Of a stretch of DNA of 64,000 nt, positions 8,769-18,035 are shown one piece after another. Numbering within the stretch: position 1 is the stretch's first letter; each line of letters begins with the position of its first letter. The notes under the pieces were generated by a model. That model was not told where the DNA came from. It saw only the letters and a list, made by a program, of their open reading frames with translations, and made no database searches. The stretch is from an uncultured Opitutales bacterium (lineage in GTDB: Bacteria; Verrucomicrobiota; Verrucomicrobiia; Opitutales; Intestinicryptomonadaceae). Position numbers and translations under genes: made by a program. The stretch lies in contig URAK01000004.1 in NCBI GenBank assembly GCA_900545705.1, positions 62,001 through 126,000 on the forward strand, given 5' to 3'.

Positions 8769-9869
8769 ATGTTGCGCTTTTTATGCATATTTTTCGCCGC
8801 GCTGACCGCTTTATGCGTCGGTGCGCGCGAAAAATGGACCGAGGCCGAAGCAAACGCATGGTATGAAAGCAAGCCCTTTATGGCCGGCTGCAATTTCGTT
8901 CCGTCCGACGCTTCAAACCAAATAGAAATGTGGAGCTCTTCGACCTTCAATCCGAAGCTGATAGACGCCGAGCTTGCAATGGCGCAAAAGCTTGGCTTCA
9001 ACACAATGCGCGTGTTTTTAAGCGACGTCGTGTGGAGGCACGAAGGGCAGAAGTTCTTTGAAAATGTGGATAAATATCTGCAAATAGCCGACTCGCACGG
9101 CATAAAAACCCTGTTTGTATTTTTCGACAGTTGTTGGAATCCGGTTTCAAAATACGGCAAACAGCCGGAGCCGAAAGGCACGCACAACTCAAATTGGCTG
9201 AAATCCCCGCCGTTCAAAGTTCTCGCGGACGACTCGGCGTGGGACTCTTTGGAAAAATACGTGAAGCAGACGGTTTCGAGGTATGCCGACGACCAGAGGG
9301 TAATCGGCTGGGACGTCTTCAACGAACCGGGCAATATCGGTATTTCGGTAGACCAGAACGGCGCTTTGAAAGGCGATTTGAAGATGTTTGAGAGAACCGA
9401 AAGGCTCTTAAAATTGTCGTTCGAGTGGGCGCGGTCAGCCAATCCGTCGCAGCCGATTACGGCGGGAGTGTATACTTCCGACAATTCTCCGGTTGGCAAA
9501 GTTATGAATCCGATTCAGCTTAAAGAATCGGATATTATAAGCTTTCATTGCTATGGTGGAAAAGGCTCTCTTGTTGCGCTTATAAAGAAGCTTGGGAAGT
9601 TGAACCGCCCAATGTTTTGCACCGAATATATGGCGCGCCCGTACAGCACTTTCGACCCGTGCCTCGGCGTTATGAAAGATCATAAGGTTGCGGCATACAA
9701 CTGGGGGTTTGTAAACGGGCGGACGCATACAGACCGGCCGTGGAGCATGCTGGAAGGCAAATACCCAAAGGGAAAGTGGTTCCACGACGTGCTTAAAGCC
9801 GACGGCTCGCCTTACGACCAAAAGGAGGCGGAGTATATAAAGAAAATAATGGGAGTGTCGAAAAATTAA
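8769..9869 (+). CDS. Secreted GH5-like glycoside hydrolase
   Basis: This 366-residue protein has a signal peptide at 1-19 and a (beta/alpha)8 cellulase-like domain. The acid/base glutamate is E186 in FNEPGN, and the nucleophile is E286 in FCTEYMAR, both in the spacing expected for clan GH-A. A conserved RVF strand motif and SFHCYGG (about 258-264) also fit. The match is to GH5/endo-mannanase or xylanase-type proteins, and the exact specificity is not decidable. The gene follows the FAD oxidoreductase by 2 bp and is followed by a strong terminator, so it ends the operon. Confidence 0.85.
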   Translation: MLRFLCIFFAALTALCVGAREKWTEAEANAWYESKPFMAGCNFVPSDASNQIEMWSSSTFNPKLIDAELAMAQKLGFNTMRVFLSDVVWRHEGQKFFENVDKYLQIADSHGIKTLFVFFDSCWNPVSKYGKQPEPKGTHNSNWLKSPPFKVLADDSAWDSLEKYVKQTVSRYADDQRVIGWDVFNEPGNIGISVDQNGALKGDLKMFERTERLLKLSFEWARSANPSQPITAGVYTSDNSPVGKVMNPIQLKESDIISFHCYGGKGSLVALIKKLGKLNRPMFCTEYMARPYSTFDPCLGVMKDHKVAAYNWGFVNGRTHTDRPWSMLEGKYPKGKWFHDVLKADGSPYDQKEAEYIKKIMGVSKN

Positions 9870-9990
9870 CTGCGGGGCTCTCCAAAAAAACTTTTCTGTT
9901 TTTGCGCTCTGTACTCATAATCTGCGGGCTCTGTTTTACAGGAAGATAAAAGAAAAATCCCGCCAAAAATTAAGCCTTAAAAACAAAAAA

Positions 9991-10019
9991 ACGCCGAAAT
10001 GTAATTCGGCGTTTTTTTT
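9991..10019. terminator. Bidirectional intrinsic terminator
   Basis: ACGCCGAAAT and ATTCGGCGT form a stem of about nine pairs. It is followed by eight T residues on the plus strand and preceded by seven A residues, so it can stop transcription of the GH5-like gene (plus) and the VOC gene (minus), which converge here. Confidence 0.9.
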
Positions 10020-10080
10020 GCGCGTTTTAATATCCAAGCCGCAGAATAATGCAGATTAATCGGAATATGCGCGCAAAAAA

Positions 10081-10398
10081 TTAAAATTTTTGCATAAGTT
10101 CGATTGGCACTCCGCCGTCTTCTATTATAAAGGCGGCTTTTAAGTTCGGAAACGGCTCAAACGGAGGAACCAATATTTCAGCCCCTTTGAGTTCAGCTTC
10201 GATATCGTCCACAATATATGCTATGTGGGTGGCCTTTTTTAGAAGCTCGGGCATTGGGCTGCCTTCCTCAAAGTATAGAAATTCTATGTTGTTTTTTGTG
10301 TCCGCCGGATCGGTGACGAAAAGTTTTGCACCTTCAAGGTACGCGGCTTTTTCGGGTTTCTTGTCCGTCGGGATTCCAATATGCGCAAGTTTTCTCAT
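10081..10398 (-). CDS. Small VOC (glyoxalase/bleomycin resistance-fold) protein
   Basis: This 105-residue cytoplasmic protein has the vicinal-oxygen-chelate fold pattern. An N-terminal strand carries a metal-ligand-type histidine (KLAHIGI). A second repeat begins THIAYIVDDIEAEL, and a C-terminal glutamate lies in PIELMQKF. It is shorter than typical glyoxalase I (about 130 residues), with an abbreviated first module. The enzymatic role is unknown; methylmalonyl-CoA epimerase-like or lyase-like activity is possible. The gene stands alone between the terminator and the divergent exporter genes. Confidence 0.7.
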   Translation of the reverse strand: MRKLAHIGIPTDKKPEKAAYLEGAKLFVTDPADTKNNIEFLYFEEGSPMPELLKKATHIAYIVDDIEAELKGAEILVPPFEPFPNLKAAFIIEDGGVPIELMQKF

Positions 10399-10500
10399 AG
10401 TGGACCGGATTTTTTATTTTTTTTAAAAATCGGGCAAGCAAATTCTGCGCGGAGCTTTTTAGTGTTGTAATAATGAATGCGTGCGGTAAGTTGTCCGAAT

Positions 10501-11433
10501 ATGAAAAAACTTTTTTGTGTGAGTTTGCTTTCTTTGGCGCCGTTTTTAGCGGTTGCGGAAATCTCCGATTCGGACTCGGCGGACGCCGTGGCATGCGTCG
10601 GCAGAATTGTGCCGGGGGCTAGAATTTCTAAGCTCGCAGCCCCGTCGCTCGGAGGCGCACAGGCTATTGTCGAAACGCTTAATATACGCAAGGGCGGATT
10701 TGTTGAAAAAGGGCAGATAGTTGCAGTTCTGCGGGGCGCCGCCAAAGCGAAGGCCGCATTCGAGCGCGCTGAAAAATCACTCGCCGCCGCAAAGGCGAAT
10801 TCGGATATGAAAACTTTGCAGCAGGAGAATTTTATAGCGGATCTCGAAGGGTCGTTCGACCAAAACCGCAGGGTTCTCGACGAAAAGGATCCGCCGCGCC
10901 GCGAGCGCGAGCAGATTGAATACGAGCAGGAGTCCCTCGCAAGAAAAATAGCCCAGGCCAAGTCGATGCTTCCGCATGTTAAAAAGACCCAGGAGCTTGC
11001 CGTCGCCGAGGCCGAGGCGGCCCTTGCTGAAGCGAAGGCGGCGTACGCCGAATACGAAGTTGCCGCCCCGATTTCCGGCGAGGTTGTCGAGTGCAATGTA
11101 GTGGAGGGCGAAGCCGTCGGAATGGAGGGCATTTGTGAAATTGCCGATACAAAGACCATGTATGCTGAAGCCGAGGTATATATTTCGGACATATCGAAAG
11201 TGGCGGTAGGGGACAGCGCGGAAATATCTTCCGACGCTCTCGGAGAGCAAAAGTTTTCAGGAAAAGTTGTTCAAATTTCAGCGTATGTTAAGTCGAACAG
11301 GCTTTTTAGCAGCGATCCGAGCGATTATTCAAACCTTAGGGTTGTAGTCGTTAAAATTAAAATAGACGCCCCGGAAAAATTCCGAAACCTGATAGGCTCG
11401 CAGGTCAATATCCGCATAATTGTGAAGAAATAA
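10501..11433 (+). CDS. HlyD/DevB-type periplasmic membrane-fusion protein
   Basis: This 310-residue adaptor has a signal peptide (1-19). A biotinyl-lipoyl-like segment is split around a long coiled coil (about residues 75-185, rich in Ala, Glu, Lys and Gln). A beta-barrel domain follows (APISGEVVECNVVEGEAVG and EVYISDISKVAVGD). Such proteins link an inner-membrane transporter to the outer membrane. The ATG at 10501 is chosen over an upstream in-frame start at 10477 because it starts the signal peptide. The gene is 15 bp upstream of an FtsX-type permease. The pairing resembles DevB-DevC, but no DevA ATPase is encoded here. Confidence 0.82.
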   Translation: MKKLFCVSLLSLAPFLAVAEISDSDSADAVACVGRIVPGARISKLAAPSLGGAQAIVETLNIRKGGFVEKGQIVAVLRGAAKAKAAFERAEKSLAAAKANSDMKTLQQENFIADLEGSFDQNRRVLDEKDPPRREREQIEYEQESLARKIAQAKSMLPHVKKTQELAVAEAEAALAEAKAAYAEYEVAAPISGEVVECNVVEGEAVGMEGICEIADTKTMYAEAEVYISDISKVAVGDSAEISSDALGEQKFSGKVVQISAYVKSNRLFSSDPSDYSNLRVVVVKIKIDAPEKFRNLIGSQVNIRIIVKK

Positions 11434-11448
11434 TCGGCGCGTCAAAAA

Positions 11449-12636
11449 GTGCATAAAAATCGCAAAAGTTTTTTAGAAAGGCTGTTCCCGCTAGGCATTC
11501 CAATCGCGTGGGAGCAGCTGTCGGGCGACAAAAAGCGCTTTTTTGTGGCGCTTTTGGGAATAACGTTTGCAGTGGCAATGATGCTGTTTCAGATGGGGCT
11601 TAGAAACGCCCTGTACAAGCAGGTCGTAGGCCCCCTCGAGCTCCTAGACGGGGAAGTCGTAATCGTGGGGGCGAACTACGAATACTTTGGCGTCGGAAAG
11701 GGGTTCGCGCAGATACGGATGTTTCAGGCGCTCGCAGACGAAGATGTCGCGTCGGCTACCGGCATAAAACTCGGGTGCATGTCGTTTAAAAATGTGGACG
11801 ACGGCCGCGAGCGCGATATTTTTGTCATAGCTTTCGACCCTTCAAAAGACGTATTTTTGTCCGACGACATAAAAAAATCGCAAGATTATTTAAAACGCGA
11901 CGGCGCGGTCTTGTTCGACCGACTCTCGCGCTCGCAGTACGGCAAGGTTGCCGAAAAATTTGAGAGAGAGGGTGCTGTAAGGACGGAGGTCGCGGGGAAG
12001 CGGGCAATGATCCGAGGCCTCGTAAAAATAGGCGCGACTTTTGCGGCCGACGGAAATGTGCTGATGAGCCTGCGGACTTTCTCCGATATATGGAATGAAC
12101 CGGAAGGCGTTTACAGCGTCGGCGTGCTGAAGCTTCGCGATGGCGCAAATCCCCAGAAAGTCGCGGAAAACCTTGAAAAAATACTCCCTTCCGACGTGCG
12201 CGTTATGACGAAGGAGAAATTTATACAGAACGAAAAAAACTATTGGGCGGAGCGCACCCCGATTGGATTTGTCATTGGGGCGTCCATGGCGGTCGCAATT
12301 TTTGTCGGGGCTGTAATTGTATATCAAATACTCTACACAGACGTCACGGACCACTTGTCGGAATATGCGACTCTTAAAGCAATCGGGTTTGGGGATTCCT
12401 TCTTTGTATGGATAATAGTGCAGGAGTCTTTCATACTTTCGATTATGGGATTTGTCCCCGGAACTGCGCTTGCGGAAATTTTATACGTGCTAACGCGGAG
12501 TGTTGCGGGAATGCAGACCTACATGGCCCCATCGAGCCTTGCGATTGTCTTTGGTCTATCGCTTTCGATGTGCCTCATAGCCGGTTTGCTCGCCACGCGC
12601 AAATTGCGCAAGGCAAACCCGGCCGATATTTTTTAA
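11449..12636 (+). CDS. FtsX-like ABC permease (DevC type)
   Basis: This 395-residue inner-membrane protein has the MacB/FtsX permease layout. One transmembrane helix lies at about 29-50, followed by a large periplasmic domain of about 220 residues. Three C-terminal helices sit near 275-295, 325-350 and 365-385. The cytoplasmic coupling segment reads SEYATLKAIGFG, typical of the family. The start is GTG at 11449. Members work with a nucleotide-binding subunit; none is found next to it, and the next gene, 21 bp on, is thiC. The subunit may be encoded elsewhere. Confidence 0.82.
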   Translation: MHKNRKSFLERLFPLGIPIAWEQLSGDKKRFFVALLGITFAVAMMLFQMGLRNALYKQVVGPLELLDGEVVIVGANYEYFGVGKGFAQIRMFQALADEDVASATGIKLGCMSFKNVDDGRERDIFVIAFDPSKDVFLSDDIKKSQDYLKRDGAVLFDRLSRSQYGKVAEKFEREGAVRTEVAGKRAMIRGLVKIGATFAADGNVLMSLRTFSDIWNEPEGVYSVGVLKLRDGANPQKVAENLEKILPSDVRVMTKEKFIQNEKNYWAERTPIGFVIGASMAVAIFVGAVIVYQILYTDVTDHLSEYATLKAIGFGDSFFVWIIVQESFILSIMGFVPGTALAEILYVLTRSVAGMQTYMAPSSLAIVFGLSLSMCLIAGLLATRKLRKANPADIF

Positions 12637-12657
12637 ACGCCAAACGGCGAAACGATA

Positions 12658-14400
12658 ATGGATACGAGAAAACTTTTTTTAGACAACCCTTCGCGCAGAA
12701 GAATCTACGCGGAAAAAAACGGAATTAAAGTCGGGCTTGCGGAAATCGCGCTGACCCCGACGCGCTGCGGAGGCTCTTGCAGGCCGAATCCCCCTGTGCG
12801 GATTTACGATACGGCCGGTGCGTGGGCAGACGAAAATTTCCACTTCGACCCCTCAAAGGGCCTTCCCAAAATCCGCGAAAAGTGGCTTGAACGGCGCGCC
12901 GACACGGCGGTTGTCGGGGCTTTGGGCAATTCGGATAAAAATCCCTTCGGAGGAAGACCTATCCGCAAGGCAAAGGCGGGCTGCCGGCCGACCCAAATGC
13001 ACTATGCAAAAAAGGGCATCGTCACGCCCGAAATGGAGTACGTTGCAATCCGCGAAAATATCGCCGCCTTAAACGGGCTCGAAAATTCCCTTTCAGCGGA
13101 CGCCCCGCGCTCGTCGCTTCGCATTCAGCACCCGGGAACTTGGTTTAAAAAAGATTTTTGCATAACGCCGGAATTTGTAAGGGACGAAGTCGCGCGCGGG
13201 AGAGCGATAATACCCGCCAACATAAACCATGCGGAGCTCGAGCCTATGGCAATCGGGCGCAATTTTCTCGTCAAGATAAACACAAATATCGGCAACAGCT
13301 CGATGGCGTCTTCCATAGAGCAGGAAGTGGAAAAAATGCTGTGGGCGATAAAATGGGGCTCGGACACTATGATGGATTTGTCGACGGGCGCCGACATATT
13401 CGACACTCGCGAATGGCTGATACGCAACTGCCCCACTCCCCTTGGCACCGTCCCGCTGTATGAGGCTCTCGAACGGGTTGGGGGGGTCGCAGAAGACCTT
13501 ACTTGGGAAATATACCGCGACGTGCTCATCGAACAGGCGGAGCAGGGGGTTGACTACTTTACCATACATGCGGGCGTTCTCAAAAAGTTTCTGCCTGCGG
13601 CTGCTGACAGAATGGCCGGCATAGCTTCACGCGGAGGCTCGATAATGGCCAAGTGGATTATCTCGCACAATAAAGAGAATTTTTTGTACGAGCATTGGCG
13701 CGAGATATGCGAAATAATGGCCGCCTACGACGTCTCATTTTCAATCGGAGACGGACTCCGCCCTGGCGCCATTGCCGACGCGAACGATTCCGCGCAGCTT
13801 GGAGAGCTAAAAGTTCAGGGAGAACTCGCAAAAATCGCCTGGGAAAACGATGTGCAGGTGATGTGCGAAGGCCCCGGGCATGTGCCGTTCCAGCTTATTG
13901 ACGAAAATATGAAAAGCCAGCTCGACTGGTGCGCGGAGGCTCCTTTTTACACTCTCGGGCCGCTCGTTTCTGACATCGGGGCGGGGTACGACCATATCAC
14001 TGCAGCTCTCGGCGCGTCGGCGATAGGACTCGGCGGAACTGCCATGCTGTGCTATGTGACTCCGAAAGAGCATCTCGGACTTCCTGAAAGAGAGGATGTT
14101 CGGGAGGGCGTTGTTGTCTTCAAGCTTGCCGCGCATGCAATCGACATAGCCAAAGGTCACCCTGCCGCGCAATACAGGGACAACGCAATGAGCCTTGCCC
14201 GCGCCGAGTTTAGGTGGGAGGATCAAATAAACTTATCGCTCGACCCTGAGAAGGCGAGGGCTTTCCGCTCGAAAAACGACGCCGATTTTGCGCGCGACAA
14301 TTCCCAACCCCACCATTGCTCTATGTGCGGCCCCAAATTCTGCTCAATGCGCGCGTCCATGGAGATAAAAGAGGCTTTTGGCAAAAAATCTGGAGAATAG
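12658..14400 (+). CDS. thiC: Phosphomethylpyrimidine synthase ThiC
   Basis: This radical-SAM enzyme converts aminoimidazole ribotide to hydroxymethylpyrimidine phosphate for thiamine synthesis. It is 580 residues long, near the short bacterial form (about 590). The characteristic C-terminal cluster motif, CSMCGPKFCSM (CxxCxxxxC), binds the 4Fe-4S cluster. Substrate-binding blocks such as GDGLRPG, CEGPGHVP and LSTGADI are intact. The start follows the permease stop by 21 bp, leaving no room for a TPP riboswitch, which is the usual control of thiC. No other thiamine gene is in the window. Confidence 0.97.
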   Translation: MDTRKLFLDNPSRRRIYAEKNGIKVGLAEIALTPTRCGGSCRPNPPVRIYDTAGAWADENFHFDPSKGLPKIREKWLERRADTAVVGALGNSDKNPFGGRPIRKAKAGCRPTQMHYAKKGIVTPEMEYVAIRENIAALNGLENSLSADAPRSSLRIQHPGTWFKKDFCITPEFVRDEVARGRAIIPANINHAELEPMAIGRNFLVKINTNIGNSSMASSIEQEVEKMLWAIKWGSDTMMDLSTGADIFDTREWLIRNCPTPLGTVPLYEALERVGGVAEDLTWEIYRDVLIEQAEQGVDYFTIHAGVLKKFLPAAADRMAGIASRGGSIMAKWIISHNKENFLYEHWREICEIMAAYDVSFSIGDGLRPGAIADANDSAQLGELKVQGELAKIAWENDVQVMCEGPGHVPFQLIDENMKSQLDWCAEAPFYTLGPLVSDIGAGYDHITAALGASAIGLGGTAMLCYVTPKEHLGLPEREDVREGVVVFKLAAHAIDIAKGHPAAQYRDNAMSLARAEFRWEDQINLSLDPEKARAFRSKNDADFARDNSQPHHCSMCGPKFCSMRASMEIKEAFGKKSGE

Positions 14401-14402
14401 AT

Positions 14403-14867
14403 ATGGACGAAAATGCAAATTCCGAAAACAAAGGGGCGTGCTCCGAATACTTGTTTATGCGCGGATATAACTGCGCACAGGCGGTTTTTGCGGCGCATGC
14501 AACGAAACTTGGAATGGATTTCGACACTGCCTTGAAAGTGTCCGCGCCGCTTGGGGGAGGCGTTGGCAGAATGAGGGAGGTGTGCGGGGCGTTTAGCGCC
14601 TGCGCTATGCTCGACGGGCTTAAAAATTGCACTTCCGACCCTTCAGCGGCGGAAAAGGAAAAAACCTACGAAAGGGTGCAAAAACTCGCTGAAATTTTTA
14701 AACAGCGCAACGGCTCCATAATTTGCCGCGAGCTTTTAAAAATCAAAGAAGGCTCTCCAATATCCCCTGCGCCCGACGCACGCGATGCGAACTATTACGC
14801 CACGCGCCCGTGCGCGAAAATAGTCGAAAACGCCTCAGAGATTGTAGAAAAATACATACTAAAATAA
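14403..14867 (+). CDS. C_GCAxxG_C_C family redox protein
   Basis: This 154-residue cytoplasmic protein starts 2 bp after thiC (ATG 14403). It carries the spaced cysteines of the C_GCAxxG_C_C family (PF09719 type): GYNCAQAVF near residues 20-28, a GGGVGRM turn, then EVCGAFSAC, and later single Cys residues at IICRE and RPCAK. Members are thought to be redox-active or metal-binding, often near electron-transfer proteins, but no reaction is established. Co-transcription with thiC is likely; whether it assists iron-sulphur chemistry is speculation. Confidence 0.75.
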   Translation: MDENANSENKGACSEYLFMRGYNCAQAVFAAHATKLGMDFDTALKVSAPLGGGVGRMREVCGAFSACAMLDGLKNCTSDPSAAEKEKTYERVQKLAEIFKQRNGSIICRELLKIKEGSPISPAPDARDANYYATRPCAKIVENASEIVEKYILK

Positions 14868-15189
14868 TTTTTTTCGCGCTGCCAAAATACTTATGCGGCA
14901 AGTTAGAATTAGCGCGACTTTATCCGCAAGAAAGGATTTTTGCGCGCAAGTAGAACATTTGAGAATATTATCGCGGCGATAGGGTCGGGAAAATGCGCCG
15001 CTTTTTATAATTTTAGAAGGCTGGGACAAGTGGCGCGAAAAAGGATTATTTTATGTGCGCAGGTTTTTGTGCGGTGACTGTCTCCTTGCTTCTTATTGCC
15101 AAAAAAATCCGTTCGATATTTGCGGCAATATTTGAATGCAAAAAAAAACGGCTTCCATTGGAAGCCGTTAAAATTCTGCGCGAAAAAAC
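14868..15189. other. Intergenic gap with terminator only
   Basis: No credible gene lies between the C_GCAxxG_C_C protein (plus) and the ferredoxin (minus), which converge. The only recognisable element is the terminator at 15141-15170. The rest is unremarkable. Confidence 0.6.
15141..15170 (-). terminator. Intrinsic terminator of the ferredoxin gene
   Basis: AACGGCTTCC and GGAAGCCGTT form a ten-pair stem with a tiny loop. The run of A before it on the plus strand becomes a T run on the minus strand, placing it just after the ferredoxin stop. Confidence 0.88.
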
Positions 15190-15420
15190 TTATTCGCCGT
15201 CGTCGCCTATCGCCTGAACGGGGCAGGATTCCATAGCCTCCGTGCAAAGGGCGGTTTCGTCCGCATTCGAAGGCTGTTTAGCAACAAACGCGCAACCCGC
15301 GTCGCTGATTTCAAAAAAGCCTTCGGCCGTAGACGCGCACAAGGCGCAGCCAATGCACTGGGAGTCGACATAGAATTTGCCGGCTACGTTAAATTCGTTT
15401 TTTTCGTTTTTGTCTGCCAT
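15190..15420 (-). CDS. Single-cluster 4Fe-4S ferredoxin
   Basis: This 76-residue acidic electron carrier has cluster ligands C22, C25 and C28 in QCIGCALC and C66 in ESCPVQAIG. That is the pattern of monocluster 4Fe-4S ferredoxins (Thermotoga and Desulfovibrio ferredoxin I type). C43 and C59 are extra and could form a disulfide, as in several relatives. The charged N-terminal tail and acidic C-terminus are typical. It stands alone with its own terminator; the redox partner cannot be inferred from the neighbours. Confidence 0.88.
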   Translation of the reverse strand: MADKNEKNEFNVAGKFYVDSQCIGCALCASTAEGFFEISDAGCAFVAKQPSNADETALCTEAMESCPVQAIGDDGE

Positions 15421-15701
15421 AATACTGAAAAGGGTAGGGCTTAAACCCGCTTCGTCAAGCGTTTTTTGCGTTATTAAAAGCCAATCTAACTTGGATAAGA
15501 CAGTTTTCTTCCGGCTTCTTCAAGCGCATAGTTCTTTAATTTCAGACCTAATTTGCCTGATGCATTGTTTTGCAAGAATCTATCCAAGCCGCGCAATAGT
15601 GCGCGCGCAAGCAATACCGATTTTTTTTAAGAAAACCCCTGCTTTCGCACCCGACATTCAAAAAACGCGGAGAGAGTTGCGGGAGGGCTTGTATCGGCTT
15701 A

Positions 15702-16742
15702 TTAAAATCCGTTTACAAGGTTGTAGAGCATCTCTCCTACGGCCTGTATTTCCCCCGCGTATTTAAGGCTTGAAATCAAATCCTGCGGAAGGTTGTCAAA
15801 GCCCGTCTGTGCGCCTGCCAACATGCCTATTATAACGCCTCTGCCAGTAGATTCTCCACCGATGTTTGCGTTTGAAAATATCGCGCACTTGAAATCGCTG
15901 CCGTATTTTAAGCTGATATACAGGCTAAGCGGCAGCCCTTCGTCTATCGAGGCGAATATGCCGGTGGAATTTATCGCCTGTTCGTCGTCGCGGTTTTTTA
16001 TCCATCTGCGGTATGGGAAAGCGAGTGAAAAGTGGCGGTCGGGCGTCATCTTATCGTACATTGCACTTTCTATGGTCGCGCCTTTTATTATGTACGAAAG
16101 CAATTCAGCTACAAAAAACGCGGCGGAATACGCGGACTCCCCGCTCGAAAATTTTTTAAGCGCATGGAAAAGCCCCATCTGCGTTTTTTCAGGATTGCGC
16201 ATTATAAAAAGCATAAGCGGTATGAATGTGGCGATGTCGCTCATATGCGCTTCCGGGCAGCCGTTTGTCTCGGGATCTTTTCCGCTTGCGAGATTCTCAA
16301 AATATTTGCGGTGTATGCTCGGTATGAAAGTGTCGCGGTGCCCGTCGGGGGTGACCATCACGAGCCTGTACCGTTCCATCCAGTCGTCGGCGTCGAATCC
16401 GCCTTTTTCGCACATCGATACTGCCAAGTGCAGTGCAAGATACATAGGCAGGGTGTTTTCGCCGGCGTCCATTCCGCAATGCGGGTGGGCGTCGCGCTCG
16501 CGCCAGAGATGGCGGCGTTTGGGGCCTATATAATCGTATTCAGGCGGAAGAATCGGCGCGGGAATCGCGTGCAATACGCTTTCGGGGTGCGTCGGCTTTG
16601 GCGCGGCAAACGACTTTACTTCGCCGTAGTCAGCCTTCAATAATTTGGAGCTCGAAAACCCGTGTGTCGGCATTGCGGCAGCATCCCCCAAAAACGCTCC
16701 CCACCATGCACCGTAAAACCTGTTTGTTGCCTCGCTTAACAT
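15702..16742 (-). CDS. ADP-ribosylglycohydrolase-family protein with altered metal motif
   Basis: This 346-residue DraG/ARH-fold protein opens with FYGAWWGAFLGDAAAMPTHG (residues 9-28), the usual first helix and turn. The C-terminal helix reads NIGGESTGRG followed by IIGMLAGAQTG. Canonical enzymes have GGDxDT here to bind two Mg ions; this protein has GGEST, so both Asp positions are changed. It may bind metal differently or not hydrolyse ADP-ribose. ATG 16742 is selected over a TTG at 16766 because AAGGA lies about 5 bp upstream. It has no obvious operon partner. Confidence 0.72.
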   Translation of the reverse strand: MLSEATNRFYGAWWGAFLGDAAAMPTHGFSSSKLLKADYGEVKSFAAPKPTHPESVLHAIPAPILPPEYDYIGPKRRHLWRERDAHPHCGMDAGENTLPMYLALHLAVSMCEKGGFDADDWMERYRLVMVTPDGHRDTFIPSIHRKYFENLASGKDPETNGCPEAHMSDIATFIPLMLFIMRNPEKTQMGLFHALKKFSSGESAYSAAFFVAELLSYIIKGATIESAMYDKMTPDRHFSLAFPYRRWIKNRDDEQAINSTGIFASIDEGLPLSLYISLKYGSDFKCAIFSNANIGGESTGRGVIIGMLAGAQTGFDNLPQDLISSLKYAGEIQAVGEMLYNLVNGF

Positions 16743-16904
16743 ATCGTCCTTTCTGTTGCGAATCAAGAATATGCAAAATTATTTTTAATGTCAATCTTAA
16801 TAGTTGCGTTTTTTTTCGGATTTTTTTCAAAAATATACAGATGCGCGAAATTTTTTCTTTGAATACGGCGCTGACTTGTGTGATATTCCGCAAAATTTTG
16901 CACT

Positions 16905-18035
16905 ATGAAAATCCCTTTTAATAAAATATTTTTAGAAGGCTCGGAAATGGCGAATATAAAGGAAGCGATAGATTCCGGGCACTTACAGGGCGACGGCAAA
17001 TTCATGAAAATTTGCGAGGAAAAAATAAGGCGGCTGACCGGGGCGAAAGACGCTTTGCTAACAAACTCCTGCACGGCGTCGCTCGATATGGCGGCGCTGC
17101 TTTGCGACATTGAGGACGGCGACGAAGTGATAGTCCCGACCTACACTTTTGTGTCGAGCATAAACGCGTTTGTTCTGCGCGGAGCAAAGCCGGTATTCTG
17201 CGACATCACAGCCGACACTCTTAATATCGACGCCTCAAAAATAGAGGAGCTTATTACGCCTAAGACGCGCGCAATTGTCCCCGTCCACTACGCCGGGGTT
17301 GGTTGCGATATGGACGAAATAAATGCGCTTGCCCAAAAGCGCTCGATAAAGGTCGTCGAGGACGCCGCACAAGGGTTCTGCGCGTCCTACAAAGGCAAGA
17401 TGCTTGGCACAATTGGCGACTTCGGCTCGATAAGTTTTCACGGGACGAAAAACGTCGTTTGCGGCGAGGGCGGCGCGCTGCTCGTAAACGATATGAAATA
17501 TCGCGACAGAGCCTGCTTTATACGCGAAAAGGGCACAAACAGAATAAAGTTTGTTGAGGGCAAGATAGACAAATATACATGGGTCGATTACGGCGACAGC
17601 TACATACCGTCTGAAATACTCGCCGCATTTCTCGCCGCCCAGCTCAATGCCGCCGAAAAAATCACCGCCGCGCGTGTGGAGGCGTGGAACTACTATTACG
17701 GCAGGCTTTCCGAGCTTGAGGCTCGCGGAGATTTGAGGCTTGCGAAAGTGCCCGGGTATTGCGCGCACAACGCGCACATATTTTTTGTCCTTACGGATTC
17801 CCCCGATACGGAAAAACGTCTTGAAAAATTTATGAAGGAAAGCGGAGTTGGGGTTGTCCAGCACTATGCGCCTTTGCATCTATGCCCGATGGCGGAGCGT
17901 CTCGGCTGCGAACGCCGGCCTCTTCCCGTTGCGGAAACCCTCGCTAAGACGATGTTGCGCCTGCCGATATTTTCGGAAATTTCGCGCGAGCAGCAAGACT
18001 ATGTCTGCGACCGCATTTTCGATTTTTATAAATAG
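16905..18035 (+). CDS. wecE: dTDP-4-amino-4,6-dideoxygalactose transaminase-like (WecE)
   Basis: This PLP-dependent DegT/DnrJ/EryC1/StrS aminotransferase is 376 residues long, the usual WecE/RffA length. It makes an amino-deoxyhexose nucleotide sugar for surface glycans. The PLP lysine is K182 in SFHGTKNVVCGEGG, and the ring-nitrogen Asp is in VVEDAAQG (about 151-158). HYAGVGCDM also matches the WecE subgroup. In enterobacteria the gene sits in the enterobacterial common antigen cluster; here it stands alone, with no nucleotidyltransferase or glycosyltransferase neighbour, so the actual glycan is unknown. Confidence 0.85.
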   Translation: MKIPFNKIFLEGSEMANIKEAIDSGHLQGDGKFMKICEEKIRRLTGAKDALLTNSCTASLDMAALLCDIEDGDEVIVPTYTFVSSINAFVLRGAKPVFCDITADTLNIDASKIEELITPKTRAIVPVHYAGVGCDMDEINALAQKRSIKVVEDAAQGFCASYKGKMLGTIGDFGSISFHGTKNVVCGEGGALLVNDMKYRDRACFIREKGTNRIKFVEGKIDKYTWVDYGDSYIPSEILAAFLAAQLNAAEKITAARVEAWNYYYGRLSELEARGDLRLAKVPGYCAHNAHIFFVLTDSPDTEKRLEKFMKESGVGVVQHYAPLHLCPMAERLGCERRPLPVAETLAKTMLRLPIFSEISREQQDYVCDRIFDFYK

